Source: Bacteroidota bacterium (lineage in GTDB: Bacteria > Bacteroidota > Ignavibacteria > UBA10030 > UBA8401). From it: DNA of 40,662 nt. The DNA is taken from contig JAUXTU010000103.1 in assembly GCA_030679145.1 (NCBI GenBank), positions 1 through 40,662 on the forward strand. Reading direction: 5' to 3'. The notes under the pieces were generated by a model that was not told the DNA's origin, ran no database searches, and saw nothing but the letters and a program-made list of their open reading frames with translations. The position numbers and the translations under genes were made by a program. Each line of letters starts with the position of its first letter. The first letter of the stretch is position 1. Shown here one piece after another: positions 14,740-23,788 of this stretch.

Positions 14740-17471
14740 GACAAATAACCGATAATTGGTCCGAGTGTCAGTGGCTGTTCAAGCAAATCCCTCCGGATAT
14801 AAAAACTTCTTCCAATTGATGCGCTGATTGGTCCTGCAGGTGTATCAAGTGATAAAATAGCACCAACTCCGTGATGCAAATCTCTCAACCGGATATCTTC
14901 TTTTTGAGGCCAGATACTCCCGATATCATATCTGATTCGAAAATATGTATCCCAAATAATCTTGAATGGGAATTGAGTCCTAAACTCTACGCTGGTTAAA
15001 AAGATTTGCCGCCCCCGTGAATCGTATTCTCGTAATCCGAAAAAAGAATCTTCGCCGCCGAGTGAAAATTGTTGTGTCAAAGGAAGTGTTTGATCTCCGA
15101 AACCGACAATAATTTTTGGATGAAGGGTGAAATTCTCGTACGATGTATTTGTTTCATAGGCAAAATAGATCTTTGAATACCCAACATCTCCAACAACACC
15201 TTTTAAAGTTGATGTTGCAGTTTCCCATGAAAAATTTGTCAGCGAACCGGTGCGAGCAAACGGATATCGATCCCGTGAATCTATCGTTGAACTTATTCTA
15301 AACGCCTGAAGTGTAAATTCTTCCGGATTATATCCAGTTCCTGTAATGAATTTGATTTCATCGGATTCGACGCGATATTCAATATTGAAGACACCAAATC
15401 GTTCTACCTGCTGTCCTAGTTGAAACGAAATCCCATAAAGGACCTGGCGATATTCTCCGATCTTTGATCGAACAAATTTTTTCTTTGATGATTGATTGAC
15501 GTCATTAGCAAAAGTATTGATATCGCGCAGATCATAATACGCATCCAGATTGAAAGTGAAGTAGGTATTGAAGAGTCGATTTGCCTGAAAATCTGTGAGA
15601 TATTTTCTGTTTCTCAACCCTCCTGCAAAACTTGCACCGATTTCAGTGGCTGTTCCGAGAAGATTCTCATTTCGGAATTCCAGTGATGGTTGTAGATTTC
15701 GTTCATTATCAAGTCTGAAACCAAGCCGTGAAACATCGGTCGGTTTTTCTTCCATTTGTATAGTGATTATCGGTTGGTCTTTTTCATATCCGATATCCAA
15801 TGACACCTGATCAAAAAGATTTGTCCCATAGAGATTAGTAAGTGCTTTTTTCCCCTTGTCAACCGTAAAGATATCCCCGTCACTGAAGCCCAATTCCCGT
15901 CGGATTACCCAATCACGGGATATTTCTTTTCCTGTAAGATATATCTTGCTGATAATACCTTCACTGATTTCTAACGATAAACTTCCAGTCGATGAATCAA
16001 AACTTGTTTTTTGTATTCTGGCGAGAGAATATCCATTTGATCGATACATTCCCAAAAGTTTTTCGTAAGCATCTTCAGTTTTAGGATTATTGATGGGTTT
16101 TCCAATTAATGAGTCGAATGAAGAAATCAAGGTCTCCGATTCAATCAATGAATTTCCTGTGATCGAGACAAAACGTAACGTTGGATTTGCAGAAGCAAAG
16201 GTCGTAATAGACGCTGTTGAATCTAAAATTGTAATTTCTGTTCTAACATCTTTATACCAGCCTTTGTTATAGAGATCGGATACCATTTCACGAATATCCG
16301 TAATGGATGTTGTTCTGTTGGCTTGTATTGTATCCTTAAATGATGAATCATTATAGTCAATGTTCTCAATTTTTGAATTGATAAACAGAGAAAAATTCGA
16401 TAGTGGAGACGCATCATATAACATCTGTCTCTTTTTTGATTCAATAGAATCTTTTATATCCTGAATTTTTGCTTTGGTAGAATAATTTCCCTGTTGTTTT
16501 ACAAAAGAAAGATTTGAAAAATCAACTGACGGAAACGATCCTAAATCCGGCGTGATCACAATTGTTGCACTGTCAAGTGCTCTCTTATTCTTTTCCTGCG
16601 CCATGATGTTGACGATCTGATCGGCGACTTCCCAGGCATTGTTTAACTGTGACGAAGTGCGTAAAGGACTTACAGTATTTACGGCAATGATAATATCTGC
16701 CCCCAATGTTTTCGCTACATCAACAGGAATATTTGAAAGTAAGCCTCCATCAGTTAGTTCAAGCGTATCTTTTCGTAAAGGATTGTATAAGAGAGGAATG
16801 GAAATACTTGCGCGAAGTGCTTCAGACAAATTTCCTGAACTGAAAACTATCTTTTTCCCTGAAATAAGATCGGTAGAGACACACCGAAATGGTATTTTAA
16901 GATCATCAAAATTTGTAATTGGATGATAGAGGCTTTGCAGAACTAATTGGTTAATGAAATTGGTTAACCGCTGTCCACTAGAAATTGCAGATGGAACAAT
17001 TGGTGTTAGTCCTTCAAAACGAATAGTCAATTGTTTTCTATCAGCAGCAAGTTTATGCGAAAAATATAGATCCGATCTTTCGTTATCCTGAGAAAGGGAG
17101 AGTACATAATTCCAATCTGTAGTATCAACTAATCGCTCAAGTTCATCTGTTGAATAACCGGATGCATATAATCCACCAATTATTCCGCCAATGCTCGTTC
17201 CAACAATGTAATCAATAGGAATATTATTCTTTTCAAGTTCTTTAATAACTCCAATATGTGCAATTCCTCTAGAACCACCGCCGCTAAGTACCAGACACAC
17301 TGTTGGTCTTTTTATTGAACGAAATGTTACGGATGTAGATGTTTCTGAAGAAAGATCTGAAAACAGCGGGGTAACTATTATTTTCTTTTCTTGAGCATAC
17401 AAAAATGAGTTACAAAGAAAAAGAAACAGTAGAATTTTTTTTATAGTAACTTGAAAAGCAATTATGTTCAT
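14718..17471 (-). CDS. Patatin-like phospholipase with POTRA and outer membrane barrel (PlpD-like)
   Basis: 917 residues. A signal peptide (IKKILLFLFLCNSFLYAQ) leads into a patatin domain at about 57-330. The oxyanion loop is SGGGSRG at 63-69, the nucleophile Ser93 lies in GTSIGG, and the catalytic Asp241 in TDGG. A POTRA-like segment at about 430-590 is followed by an Omp85-type 16-strand barrel to the end, with loop motif GLREYDSRG and a C-terminal Phe (IGYPIF). This order is that of the type Vd proteins such as PlpD of Pseudomonas. The lipase would be exposed or released, or may act on outer membrane lipids. It is a single gene, convergent with the exporter. A TTGAAG-17-TATAAC match lies so close to the ATG that a leaderless start is possible. 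Confidence 0.92.
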   Translation of the reverse strand: MNIIAFQVTIKKILLFLFLCNSFLYAQEKKIIVTPLFSDLSSETSTSVTFRSIKRPTVCLVLSGGGSRGIAHIGVIKELEKNNIPIDYIVGTSIGGIIGGLYASGYSTDELERLVDTTDWNYVLSLSQDNERSDLYFSHKLAADRKQLTIRFEGLTPIVPSAISSGQRLTNFINQLVLQSLYHPITNFDDLKIPFRCVSTDLISGKKIVFSSGNLSEALRASISIPLLYNPLRKDTLELTDGGLLSNIPVDVAKTLGADIIIAVNTVSPLRTSSQLNNAWEVADQIVNIMAQEKNKRALDSATIVITPDLGSFPSVDFSNLSFVKQQGNYSTKAKIQDIKDSIESKKRQMLYDASPLSNFSLFINSKIENIDYNDSSFKDTIQANRTTSITDIREMVSDLYNKGWYKDVRTEITILDSTASITTFASANPTLRFVSITGNSLIESETLISSFDSLIGKPINNPKTEDAYEKLLGMYRSNGYSLARIQKTSFDSSTGSLSLEISEGIISKIYLTGKEISRDWVIRRELGFSDGDIFTVDKGKKALTNLYGTNLFDQVSLDIGYEKDQPIITIQMEEKPTDVSRLGFRLDNERNLQPSLEFRNENLLGTATEIGASFAGGLRNRKYLTDFQANRLFNTYFTFNLDAYYDLRDINTFANDVNQSSKKKFVRSKIGEYRQVLYGISFQLGQQVERFGVFNIEYRVESDEIKFITGTGYNPEEFTLQAFRISSTIDSRDRYPFARTGSLTNFSWETATSTLKGVVGDVGYSKIYFAYETNTSYENFTLHPKIIVGFGDQTLPLTQQFSLGGEDSFFGLREYDSRGRQIFLTSVEFRTQFPFKIIWDTYFRIRYDIGSIWPQKEDIRLRDLHHGVGAILSLDTPAGPISASIGRSFYIRRDLLEQPLTLGPIIGYLSIGYPIF

Positions 17472-17558
17472 ATTGTTATATCAGAAGATACAAAAATCTT
17501 CAAAAAAATGTGTGGAATTATTTGTAACCTATGTGTGAAGTTTAGAATAAAGGGATAA

Positions 17559-17588
17559 TGAGCATTATCACGACAATTTTAATGCTCA
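17559..17588. promoter_or_regulatory. 9-bp inverted repeat in divergent intergenic region
   Basis: TGAGCATTA (17559-17567) and TAATGCTCA (17580-17588) are perfect inverted copies separated by 12 bases. They sit in the 163-base gap between the divergently read patatin gene and a small membrane-protein gene. No T-run follows on either strand, so an operator for a dimeric regulator is more likely than a terminator. The other content of the gap is A+T-rich with possible promoter matches (TTGTAA 17522, TAGAAT 17543). Confidence 0.4.
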
Positions 17589-17634
17589 GAGTGTATCTTA
17601 TAAATAATAAAAATTATATAGGGGGGGAACAATT

Positions 17635-17853
17635 ATGTCCAGTGGCTCAACCAAGGGGATAGTAAAAAAAAATAATGGCATACTATTTTTTAATATTGCT
17701 ATTATGCTCACTAGCTTTACAATTTCATTAGTTATTTTACCCCAAGAAATATTTTTTATCGTTGCGATCATTGTATTAATTGTTCTTCGAATAATTGAAA
17801 ATGACGTTACGCGATCTGAAAAACAAAAAACGTCAATACTTACAAAAATATAA
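17635..17853 (+). CDS. Small membrane protein, unknown function
   Basis: 72 residues that I do not recognise. The ATG at 17635 has a run of seven G (17621-17627) 7 bases upstream, an unusually strong ribosome site for this genome. The gene is followed by its own terminator, so it is very probably real and monocistronic. A polar, Lys-containing N-terminus is followed by two hydrophobic segments (about 15-35 and 38-54, the second rich in Ile and Val), then a charged tail (IENDVTRSEKQKTS). That predicts a two-span hairpin with both ends in the cytoplasm. It lies between a divergent patatin gene and rsmB and shares an operator-like repeat region with the former. Confidence 0.65.
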   Translation: MSSGSTKGIVKKNNGILFFNIAIMLTSFTISLVILPQEIFFIVAIIVLIVLRIIENDVTRSEKQKTSILTKI

Positions 17854-17872
17854 TATAGAAAACTATGTTTAC

Positions 17873-17905
17873 AAAAAGGACGGATCTTTTCCGTCCTTTT
17901 TTGTT
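17873..17905 (+). terminator. Intrinsic terminator after the small membrane protein
   Basis: AAAAAGGACGG (17873-17883), loop ATCTTTT, CCGTCCTTTTT (17891-17901), then TTG. A strong 11-bp stem with built-in A and U tracts, 19 bases after the stop codon. On the minus strand the A-run also gives a U-tract, so it could work both ways. Confidence 0.85.
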
Positions 17906-17918
17906 TTAAACATTGTTT

Positions 17919-17942
17919 ATTGTTCAAGAATATTTGAACAAT
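17919..17942. promoter_or_regulatory. 24-base palindromic site upstream of rsmB
   Basis: ATTGTTCAA (17919-17927), 6-base spacer GAATAT, TTGAACAAT (17934-17942): a perfect 9-bp inverted repeat about 100 bases before the rsmB start. The size and spacing are those of a dimeric helix-turn-helix operator. It is separate from the terminator just upstream and lacks a following T-run. The region up to 18040 also holds the promoter that rsmB must have, since a terminator isolates it from the gene before. Confidence 0.45.
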
Positions 17943-18040
17943 AGATTCTCGAATTCTTCCTTGGACTGAATTCATAAATTGAGTAACTTTCATTGGTCAA
18001 TTGGATTTTTACGTTACATTATCATAGTAGTTCAGTATTT

Positions 18041-19321
18041 ATGAAACTTTCTTCTCTTATTGGGCACGTAAATGAACTATATACTGATGTAATTGCTTCT
18101 CCAAAACCTGCAGACAGACTCATCGATGTTTTTTTCCGTGAGAGGAAATATCTTGGTTCAAAAGATAGGCGATTCATTTCTGAGACGTTATACGGTATTC
18201 TTCGTAATAAACGGAAAATAGAATCAAGTATTCATCATATTGAGAATAAACGAGCTAATCTTTTTAGCTGCATTGCATATTTACTATTGAATAGAAAGTA
18301 TTCTCCCGATTCGTTGATGTCAGAACTTGATATCCCGGCTGAAACGCTCCTAGAAATTGAACAAAATATTAATTCTACTCTTCCTTTTGACTCAAGTATT
18401 GAAAGCACCGCATTACACTATTCATTCCAAGACTGGATGATCAAGGAATGGAATGAATATTTTGGAAACGCAGAATTAGTCCCATTGTGTGAGACACTGA
18501 ATACACAAGCGCCAATGACACTTCGAGTTAATACAATCAGAACTACAGTAGAAGATTGTCAACAGAAAATGTTGTTAGAAGGTGTAGAAACTGAAAAAGC
18601 ACTGTATTGTCCCTACGCTCTCCATTTGAAAAAAAGAATAAATGTTTTTCAATTACAGGCATTTAAGGATGGTTTATTTGAAGTGCAGGATGAGGGGAGC
18701 CAATTGCTTGCACTGCTTGTTGATCCCAAACCTAAATCAAAAGTTCTTGATGCTTGCGCTGGTGCAGGGGGAAAAGCTTTGGCGATGGCTTCAATTATGA
18801 ATAATCGCGGTGAAATATTTGCGTTTGATATTCATTCCACAAGATTAGAAGAGTTAAAAAAACGAATTAGACGAAGCGGAGTTGATTCTATACGAACAAA
18901 AGTAATACAGGAGAATGAAGTAGTGGAAGGATTTATCGGCGCGGCCGATTTTGTATTGGTGGATGCACCGTGTACTGGCACCGGAACGATTCGGCGAAAT
19001 CCCGGTATGAAATGGAGCGTTACACAACAAATGGTTAAAGAACTGCGTGAAAAACAGTTGTCAATCTTAACATTAAATTCTCAATACACAAAAGTTGGCG
19101 GTCGTTTGGTCTACGCTACCTGCTCATTGATAAAAGATGAAAATGAAAATGTAGTAGAACAATTTTTAAGCAAAGAAAAGAATTTTGAATTGGTAAATCC
19201 TTCTTCAATTTTGGAGCGGTATAATCTTGCAGGTGTGACGAATAATAAATATTTTCAATTATTACCACACAAATATAATACCGATGGTTTTTTTGCGGCG
19301 GTAATGAAAAGAGTTAGTTAA
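18041..19321 (+). CDS. rsmB: 16S rRNA (cytosine-5)-methyltransferase RsmB/NOL1/Sun family
   Basis: 426 residues from ATG 18041 (MKLSSLIGHVNELY), near the 429 of E. coli RsmB; an earlier in-frame codon at 17993 would add 16 atypical residues. The N-terminal 130 residues are the NusB-like RNA-binding domain (RERKYLGSKDRRFISETLYG). The SAM site is VLDACAGAGGKALAM near 235. The two family cysteines are present: Cys311 in DAPCTGTG and the nucleophile Cys361 in ATCSLIKDENE. RRNPGMKW lies just after the first. The family methylates C967 of 16S rRNA. It probably heads the unit continuing into the TPR lipoprotein and DUF58 gene. The exact RNA target is assigned by family. Confidence 0.9.
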   Translation: MKLSSLIGHVNELYTDVIASPKPADRLIDVFFRERKYLGSKDRRFISETLYGILRNKRKIESSIHHIENKRANLFSCIAYLLLNRKYSPDSLMSELDIPAETLLEIEQNINSTLPFDSSIESTALHYSFQDWMIKEWNEYFGNAELVPLCETLNTQAPMTLRVNTIRTTVEDCQQKMLLEGVETEKALYCPYALHLKKRINVFQLQAFKDGLFEVQDEGSQLLALLVDPKPKSKVLDACAGAGGKALAMASIMNNRGEIFAFDIHSTRLEELKKRIRRSGVDSIRTKVIQENEVVEGFIGAADFVLVDAPCTGTGTIRRNPGMKWSVTQQMVKELREKQLSILTLNSQYTKVGGRLVYATCSLIKDENENVVEQFLSKEKNFELVNPSSILERYNLAGVTNNKYFQLLPHKYNTDGFFAAVMKRVS

Positions 19322-19340
19322 CATAATTATTAATGCATAT

Positions 19341-19829
19341 ATGAAATTATTCATTCCTTTGGTTTTGTTTTTCCTCTATAGTTGCGACAGTTTTACTGAC
19401 GAGGAACTTTGGATTAAAATAGAGCAGGCAAAGGCTAATAAAAATTGGGATTCGACGTTGCAGGTTTCACAAAGAATTATAAGAGATTTTCCTCAAGGTC
19501 GTTATGCCGGTTGGGCTCGGTTTGCATTGGCTGAAAGTTATCGTTTTAAGAATCGACCTCGTGAAGCATTGGATAATTATAAGCTATTTCACGAACAATA
19601 TCCGGAAATGCAACCAGCTGCGTTATCAATGTTTCTCACTGGTTATATGTATAATAATAATCTTCAAATGTACGACAGTGCGAAAATATACTACGAGGAA
19701 TTTCTCCAAAAATTTCCAAATCACGATTTAGCGCCAACGGTGAAATTTGAATTGGAATCAATGGGAAAGTCGCCGCAGGAAGCATTAAACGAACGACAAC
19801 AGAGAAAATCAGAAATGGCAAAAAAGTAA
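19341..19829 (+). CDS. TPR-containing outer membrane lipoprotein, BamD-like size class
   Basis: 162 residues. The short signal MKLFIPLVLFFLYSC ends at a lipobox Cys15, so it is an anchored lipoprotein. The mature part holds about three tetratricopeptide-like helical pairs: WDSTLQVSQRIIRDFPQGRY, ARFALAESYRFKNRPREALD, and YDSAKIYYEEFLQKFPNH. Spacing and the F/YP..... turns resemble the TPR units of BamD and YbgF/CpoB, but the protein is shorter than BamD (about 245). It starts 19 bases after rsmB and its stop abuts the DUF58 start. Likely a periplasmic scaffold; a true BamD role is not shown. Confidence 0.75.
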   Translation: MKLFIPLVLFFLYSCDSFTDEELWIKIEQAKANKNWDSTLQVSQRIIRDFPQGRYAGWARFALAESYRFKNRPREALDNYKLFHEQYPEMQPAALSMFLTGYMYNNNLQMYDSAKIYYEEFLQKFPNHDLAPTVKFELESMGKSPQEALNERQQRKSEMAKK

Positions 19830-20744
19830 ATGGAGACTCAACGCAAATATCTACAACCGGAAGTCGTCTCAAAACTTGCAAATATGGAGCTTAGAGCTCG
19901 TTTGGTTGTTGAGGGTTTCATTACAGGTTTGCACAAGAGTCCATATCATGGGTTTAGTGTTGAATTTGCTGAACACCGTCAATATATGCCGGGTGATGAG
20001 ATTCGAAGGGTTGATTGGCGTGTTTATGGTAAGACCGATCGGTTCTATGTAAAACAATTTGAAGAAGAGACGAATCTTAAATCGTATATCATCCTAGATA
20101 CAAGTGCGTCGATGAAGTTTGCGTCAACTATTCCACGCTCAAAGGAACTTGGAATTTCAAAGATGGAATATGCGTCTTTTGTCGCTGCCTCGCTTTCGTA
20201 TTTAATGATACAGCAACGAGATGCGGTCGGTCTAACGTTATTCGACTCAATTGTTAGAACGACTATTCCGCCGCATGCAACAAAGCAGCATCTACGTCGA
20301 ATTCTTGTTGAATTAGAAAAAGTGAGTCCGAGTGAAATAACAAATTCAGCATCAGCCCTTCATCAACTTGCAGAAAGAATCTCTCGGAGAGGTTTGGTGA
20401 TTGTGTTGAGCGATCTCTTTGATGATCCGGATAAAGTGATGGCGGCGCTGAAACACTTTCGTCATAATAATCATGAAGTTTTAGTGATGCAGATTCTAGA
20501 TCCGGTTGAAAGGGATTTTGCGTTCGGCAGCGATGCTGTATTTAAGGATGTGGAAACGGGAGAAATGCTCACTACACAACCATATCATATTCAAAAAGCG
20601 TATCAAGAATCAATGAAGGATTTTATTGAACGGTACAAGCGTGAATGCCGTGAGAATTCCATTGATTATATTTTACTTGATACTACGATTCCATTTGATG
20701 TTGCGTTATTGAATTATCTTAACAAAAGACAAAGGTTAGGCTGA
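19830..20744 (+). CDS. DUF58 / von Willebrand A-like domain protein
   Basis: 304 residues. The DUF58 block is clear: [20 protein letters not shown], then [20 protein letters not shown] and [13 protein letters not shown] vWA-like domain follows with the metal-site motif DTSASM near residue 92 and [11 protein letters not shown] later. DUF58 proteins usually act with a MoxR-type AAA+ ATPase and membrane vWA proteins (the BatA/BatD group in Bacteroidetes), and are thought to help assemble envelope or metal-dependent complexes. No MoxR gene is in this window, so any partner is elsewhere. The ATG directly follows the TPR lipoprotein stop, giving a coupled pair. No transmembrane segment is seen. Confidence 0.88.
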   Translation: METQRKYLQPEVVSKLANMELRARLVVEGFITGLHKSPYHGFSVEFAEHRQYMPGDEIRRVDWRVYGKTDRFYVKQFEEETNLKSYIILDTSASMKFASTIPRSKELGISKMEYASFVAASLSYLMIQQRDAVGLTLFDSIVRTTIPPHATKQHLRRILVELEKVSPSEITNSASALHQLAERISRRGLVIVLSDLFDDPDKVMAALKHFRHNNHEVLVMQILDPVERDFAFGSDAVFKDVETGEMLTTQPYHIQKAYQESMKDFIERYKRECRENSIDYILLDTTIPFDVALLNYLNKRQRLG

Positions 20745-20834
20745 AATATTTGTGCGGTTCAACCTTTGCCTCTCCAATCAACTTTCTGTATCTTACCATT
20801 TGAACTTCGCTGAAATTTAAATTGTTACAACGGT

Positions 20835-20871
20835 ACCTACCCTCAGGGTATAGCTCGCCTTTGAGGTAGGT
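20835..20871 (+). promoter_or_regulatory. Stem-loop in the uvrA leader
   Basis: ACCTA-c-CCTCA (20835-20845) pairs with TGAGGTAGGT (20862-20871): ten base pairs with one bulged C and a 16-base loop. The loop side of the 5' arm also forms the small palindrome TACCCTCAGGGTA. It ends 16 bases before the uvrA ATG at 20888, and the region is more G+C-rich than its surroundings. There is no U-tract, so it is not a normal terminator. It could affect uvrA translation, bind a regulator, or be a degenerate mobile palindrome. A weak TTGAAC-17-TGTTAC promoter match lies upstream (20800-20828). Confidence 0.4.
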
Positions 20872-20887
20872 TACACCTTGCCAAATT

Positions 20888-23773
20888 ATGAAAAAAAACA
20901 AATCTGCTTCTGTTCCTTCAATCAACTCAGAACAAAATATGCTTATCGTGAAAGGCGCGCGCGAGCATAATCTTAAGAATATTGATGTAGAAATTCCCCG
21001 TGACAAACTTGTAGTGATTACCGGTCTCTCAGGATCGGGAAAATCTTCGCTTGCATTCGATACGATATATGCCGAAGGGCAACGACGCTATGTTGAATCA
21101 CTTTCCGCATACGCTCGCCAATTTCTTGGATTAATGGAGCGCCCTGATGTTGATTATATTGAAGGACTTTCTCCAGCTATCTCTATTGAGCAAAAGACTG
21201 TTAGCACTAATCCACGATCTACTGTTGGCACGGTAACGGAAGTGTATGATTTTCTCCGTCTGCTGTATGCCCGTGTCGGAACACAATTCTGTGTAAATGA
21301 TGGAACACGTGTTCAAAAACAAAGCGTCGATCAGATCATCGATGCGATTATAAAGATTCCGCAGGGGACGAAGATTCAAATCCTTGCACCAATCGTGAAA
21401 GGTAGAAAAGGACATTATCGCGAACTGTTCGAAAAAATTCTAAAAGATGGATTTTTACGTGTCAGAGTCGATAATGAGGTAGTAGAAATTTCAAAAGGAT
21501 TGAAACTTGACCGATATAAAATTCACAATATTGAAATTATAATTGACCGAATTCAACTCAAAAAAGACAGCCGTTCGCGTATTTCAGATTCCGTTGAAGT
21601 AGCTCTACAATTTGGCGAAGGTGTATTGATTGTAAATGATGGTAAACAAGATATTCTCTATAGCAAGAAATACTCTTGTCCTGCTTGTGGAACCAGTTAT
21701 GATGAACCTGCACCAAATTCATTCTCATTCAATACAACATCTGGTGCTTGTAGTGCGTGCGAAGGATTAGGTGAAAAAAAGGATTTTGATCTTTCACTCA
21801 TCATCCCAAATCCCAATTTGAGCATACAACAGGAGGGAATTGCACCGTTAGGAAAACCCCGTGCAACGTGGTTTTACGCTCAAGTGAAAGCTGTTTTAAA
21901 AAAACATGGCTATGATTACAATACACAGATAAGACAATTCACCAAAATTGCATTGGATGAAGTATTGTATGGAACGCATGGTGAAAAAATAGAAGTCGAA
22001 TATACGTATGCTGGTGGGAGAACATCAGTCTATAAACATCGATATGATGGCGTGATGAAAATGCTTCAGGAGTATTATAATGATACTGCGTCAGCAAAGA
22101 TTCGTGAATGGGTAGAAGGGTATATGAGTACCAAAGTATGCTCCGAGTGCGGTGGAGGTCGATTGCGAAAAGAGAATCTTTCAATTCAATTGGAAGATAA
22201 TTCTGGCAACCGACATAAAATTTCTGATCTCGTAAAGCAATCATTAACCGACGCACAGCAATTTTTTACAGGCTTGTCATTTTCAAATCGCCAGATGGAA
22301 ATTGCGCGGCCGATTCTAAAGGAAATTAATCAGCGATTAGGATTTATGGTTGATGTTGGATTGGGGTATCTTACGTTGGATCGTACAGCAAGGACTCTTT
22401 CAGGTGGTGAAGCACAACGAATCAGACTAGCTACTCAAATTGGTTCTCAGTTGGTTGGTGTGTTATATATTTTAGATGAACCAAGTATCGGTCTTCATCA
22501 ACGGGATAATACAAAATTGATCAGCTCACTTAAGAGTTTACGCGATCTTGGTAACACCGTTCTTGTTGTTGAACATGATAAAGAAATGATGGAGAATGCC
22601 GATTTCATTGTTGATCTTGGTCCGCGTGCAGGAGAACATGGCGGGGAATTGGTTGCAGCGGGTTCTCCGGATGAATTTACGAATGGACTATCAAAAACTG
22701 TTGGAGATCGATCATCGACAATTGAATACCTTACCGGAAAAAAGAAGATTGAAATTCCGAAAGAGCGAAGAAAAGGGAATGGGAAATTCCTTTCACTAAA
22801 AGGAACAACAGGAAATAATTTAAGAAATGTCGATCTTTCCATCCCTCTAGGGACATTTACATGTATTACCGGTGTCAGTGGATCAGGGAAATCAACGTTA
22901 ATCAATGAAACACTCTATCCAATTTTGTCGCAACGATTTTATAAAACAAAAATTCCCGTCTATCCATACAAGTCAATTGAGGGAATTGAGAACATAGACA
23001 AAGTAATCGAGATCGATCAATCACCGATTGGAAGAACTCCACGCTCAAATCCTGCAACGTATACAGGATTGTTTACTTTCATCCGTGATTTGTTTTCTCA
23101 GCTTCCTGAATCAAAAATTCGTGGATATAAATCTGGTCGATTTAGTTTTAATGTGAAAGGTGGCCGATGCGAAGCGTGTGAAGGTGATGGAGTAAAGAAA
23201 ATAGAAATGAATTTCCTTCCCGATGTCTATGTGCTTTGCGATGTTTGCCGAGGAAAACGATACAATCGTGAAACGTTGGAAGTGTTATATAAAGGGAAAT
23301 CCATTTCCGATGTATTGGAAATGACGGTTGAAGATGCTCTTGATTTCTTCAGTGAAATGCCGGTGATGAATCGAAAGATCCAAACATTGTTCGATGTAGG
23401 TCTTGGGTATATCCATCTCGGTCAGCAAGCAACAACACTTTCCGGCGGTGAAGCACAGCGGGTGAAACTCTCAACAGAGCTTTCCAAAGTTGGCACAGGC
23501 AATACGATGTATATTCTTGATGAACCGACAACAGGATTACATTTTGACGATGTAAAAATGTTATTAAGTGTGTTGAATAAACTTGTTGAAAAAGGAAATA
23601 CTATTATTGTGATTGAACACAATCTTGATGTGATTAAAACTGCAGATTGGATCATCGATCTTGGACCTGAAGGTGGATCCGGCGGCGGTCAAATTATTGC
23701 CGAAGGAACACCTGAACAAATTGTAAAAATAAAAAATTCATATACCGGTGAATATTTACAGAATGAATTATAA
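20888..23773 (+). CDS. uvrA: Excinuclease ABC subunit A
   Basis: 961 residues, normal for UvrA, the damage-sensing ATPase of nucleotide excision repair. First Walker [10 protein letters not shown] at 46-53; then the UvrB-binding region with [20 protein letters not shown]; the first zinc module with [18 protein letters not shown] and a second CxxC pair (CSACEGLG); signature [19 protein letters not shown]; Walker [16 protein letters not shown]. In the second half: [10 protein letters not shown], the insertion zinc finger [11 protein letters not shown]...[31 protein letters not shown], and [14 protein letters not shown]. All functional residues look intact. The usual N-terminus begins at about [14 protein letters not shown], so the first 17 residues are an extra tail. 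uvrB is not in this window. Confidence 0.98.
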   Translation: MKKNKSASVPSINSEQNMLIVKGAREHNLKNIDVEIPRDKLVVITGLSGSGKSSLAFDTIYAEGQRRYVESLSAYARQFLGLMERPDVDYIEGLSPAISIEQKTVSTNPRSTVGTVTEVYDFLRLLYARVGTQFCVNDGTRVQKQSVDQIIDAIIKIPQGTKIQILAPIVKGRKGHYRELFEKILKDGFLRVRVDNEVVEISKGLKLDRYKIHNIEIIIDRIQLKKDSRSRISDSVEVALQFGEGVLIVNDGKQDILYSKKYSCPACGTSYDEPAPNSFSFNTTSGACSACEGLGEKKDFDLSLIIPNPNLSIQQEGIAPLGKPRATWFYAQVKAVLKKHGYDYNTQIRQFTKIALDEVLYGTHGEKIEVEYTYAGGRTSVYKHRYDGVMKMLQEYYNDTASAKIREWVEGYMSTKVCSECGGGRLRKENLSIQLEDNSGNRHKISDLVKQSLTDAQQFFTGLSFSNRQMEIARPILKEINQRLGFMVDVGLGYLTLDRTARTLSGGEAQRIRLATQIGSQLVGVLYILDEPSIGLHQRDNTKLISSLKSLRDLGNTVLVVEHDKEMMENADFIVDLGPRAGEHGGELVAAGSPDEFTNGLSKTVGDRSSTIEYLTGKKKIEIPKERRKGNGKFLSLKGTTGNNLRNVDLSIPLGTFTCITGVSGSGKSTLINETLYPILSQRFYKTKIPVYPYKSIEGIENIDKVIEIDQSPIGRTPRSNPATYTGLFTFIRDLFSQLPESKIRGYKSGRFSFNVKGGRCEACEGDGVKKIEMNFLPDVYVLCDVCRGKRYNRETLEVLYKGKSISDVLEMTVEDALDFFSEMPVMNRKIQTLFDVGLGYIHLGQQATTLSGGEAQRVKLSTELSKVGTGNTMYILDEPTTGLHFDDVKMLLSVLNKLVEKGNTIIVIEHNLDVIKTADWIIDLGPEGGSGGGQIIAEGTPEQIVKIKNSYTGEYLQNEL

Positions 23774-23788
23774 AGTAGTGGTCTCTCT

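Noticed and set aside
17919-17942. LexA box or CIRCE element before rsmB
   Set aside because: Neither sequence nor spacing fits the known forms of these sites (GTTC and GAAC are 10 bases apart here).
20719-21006. Minus-strand reading frame across the uvrA leader with a protein-like look
   Set aside because: It runs antisense into conserved uvrA coding sequence, and I could not tie it to any family. Kept only as a composition remark.
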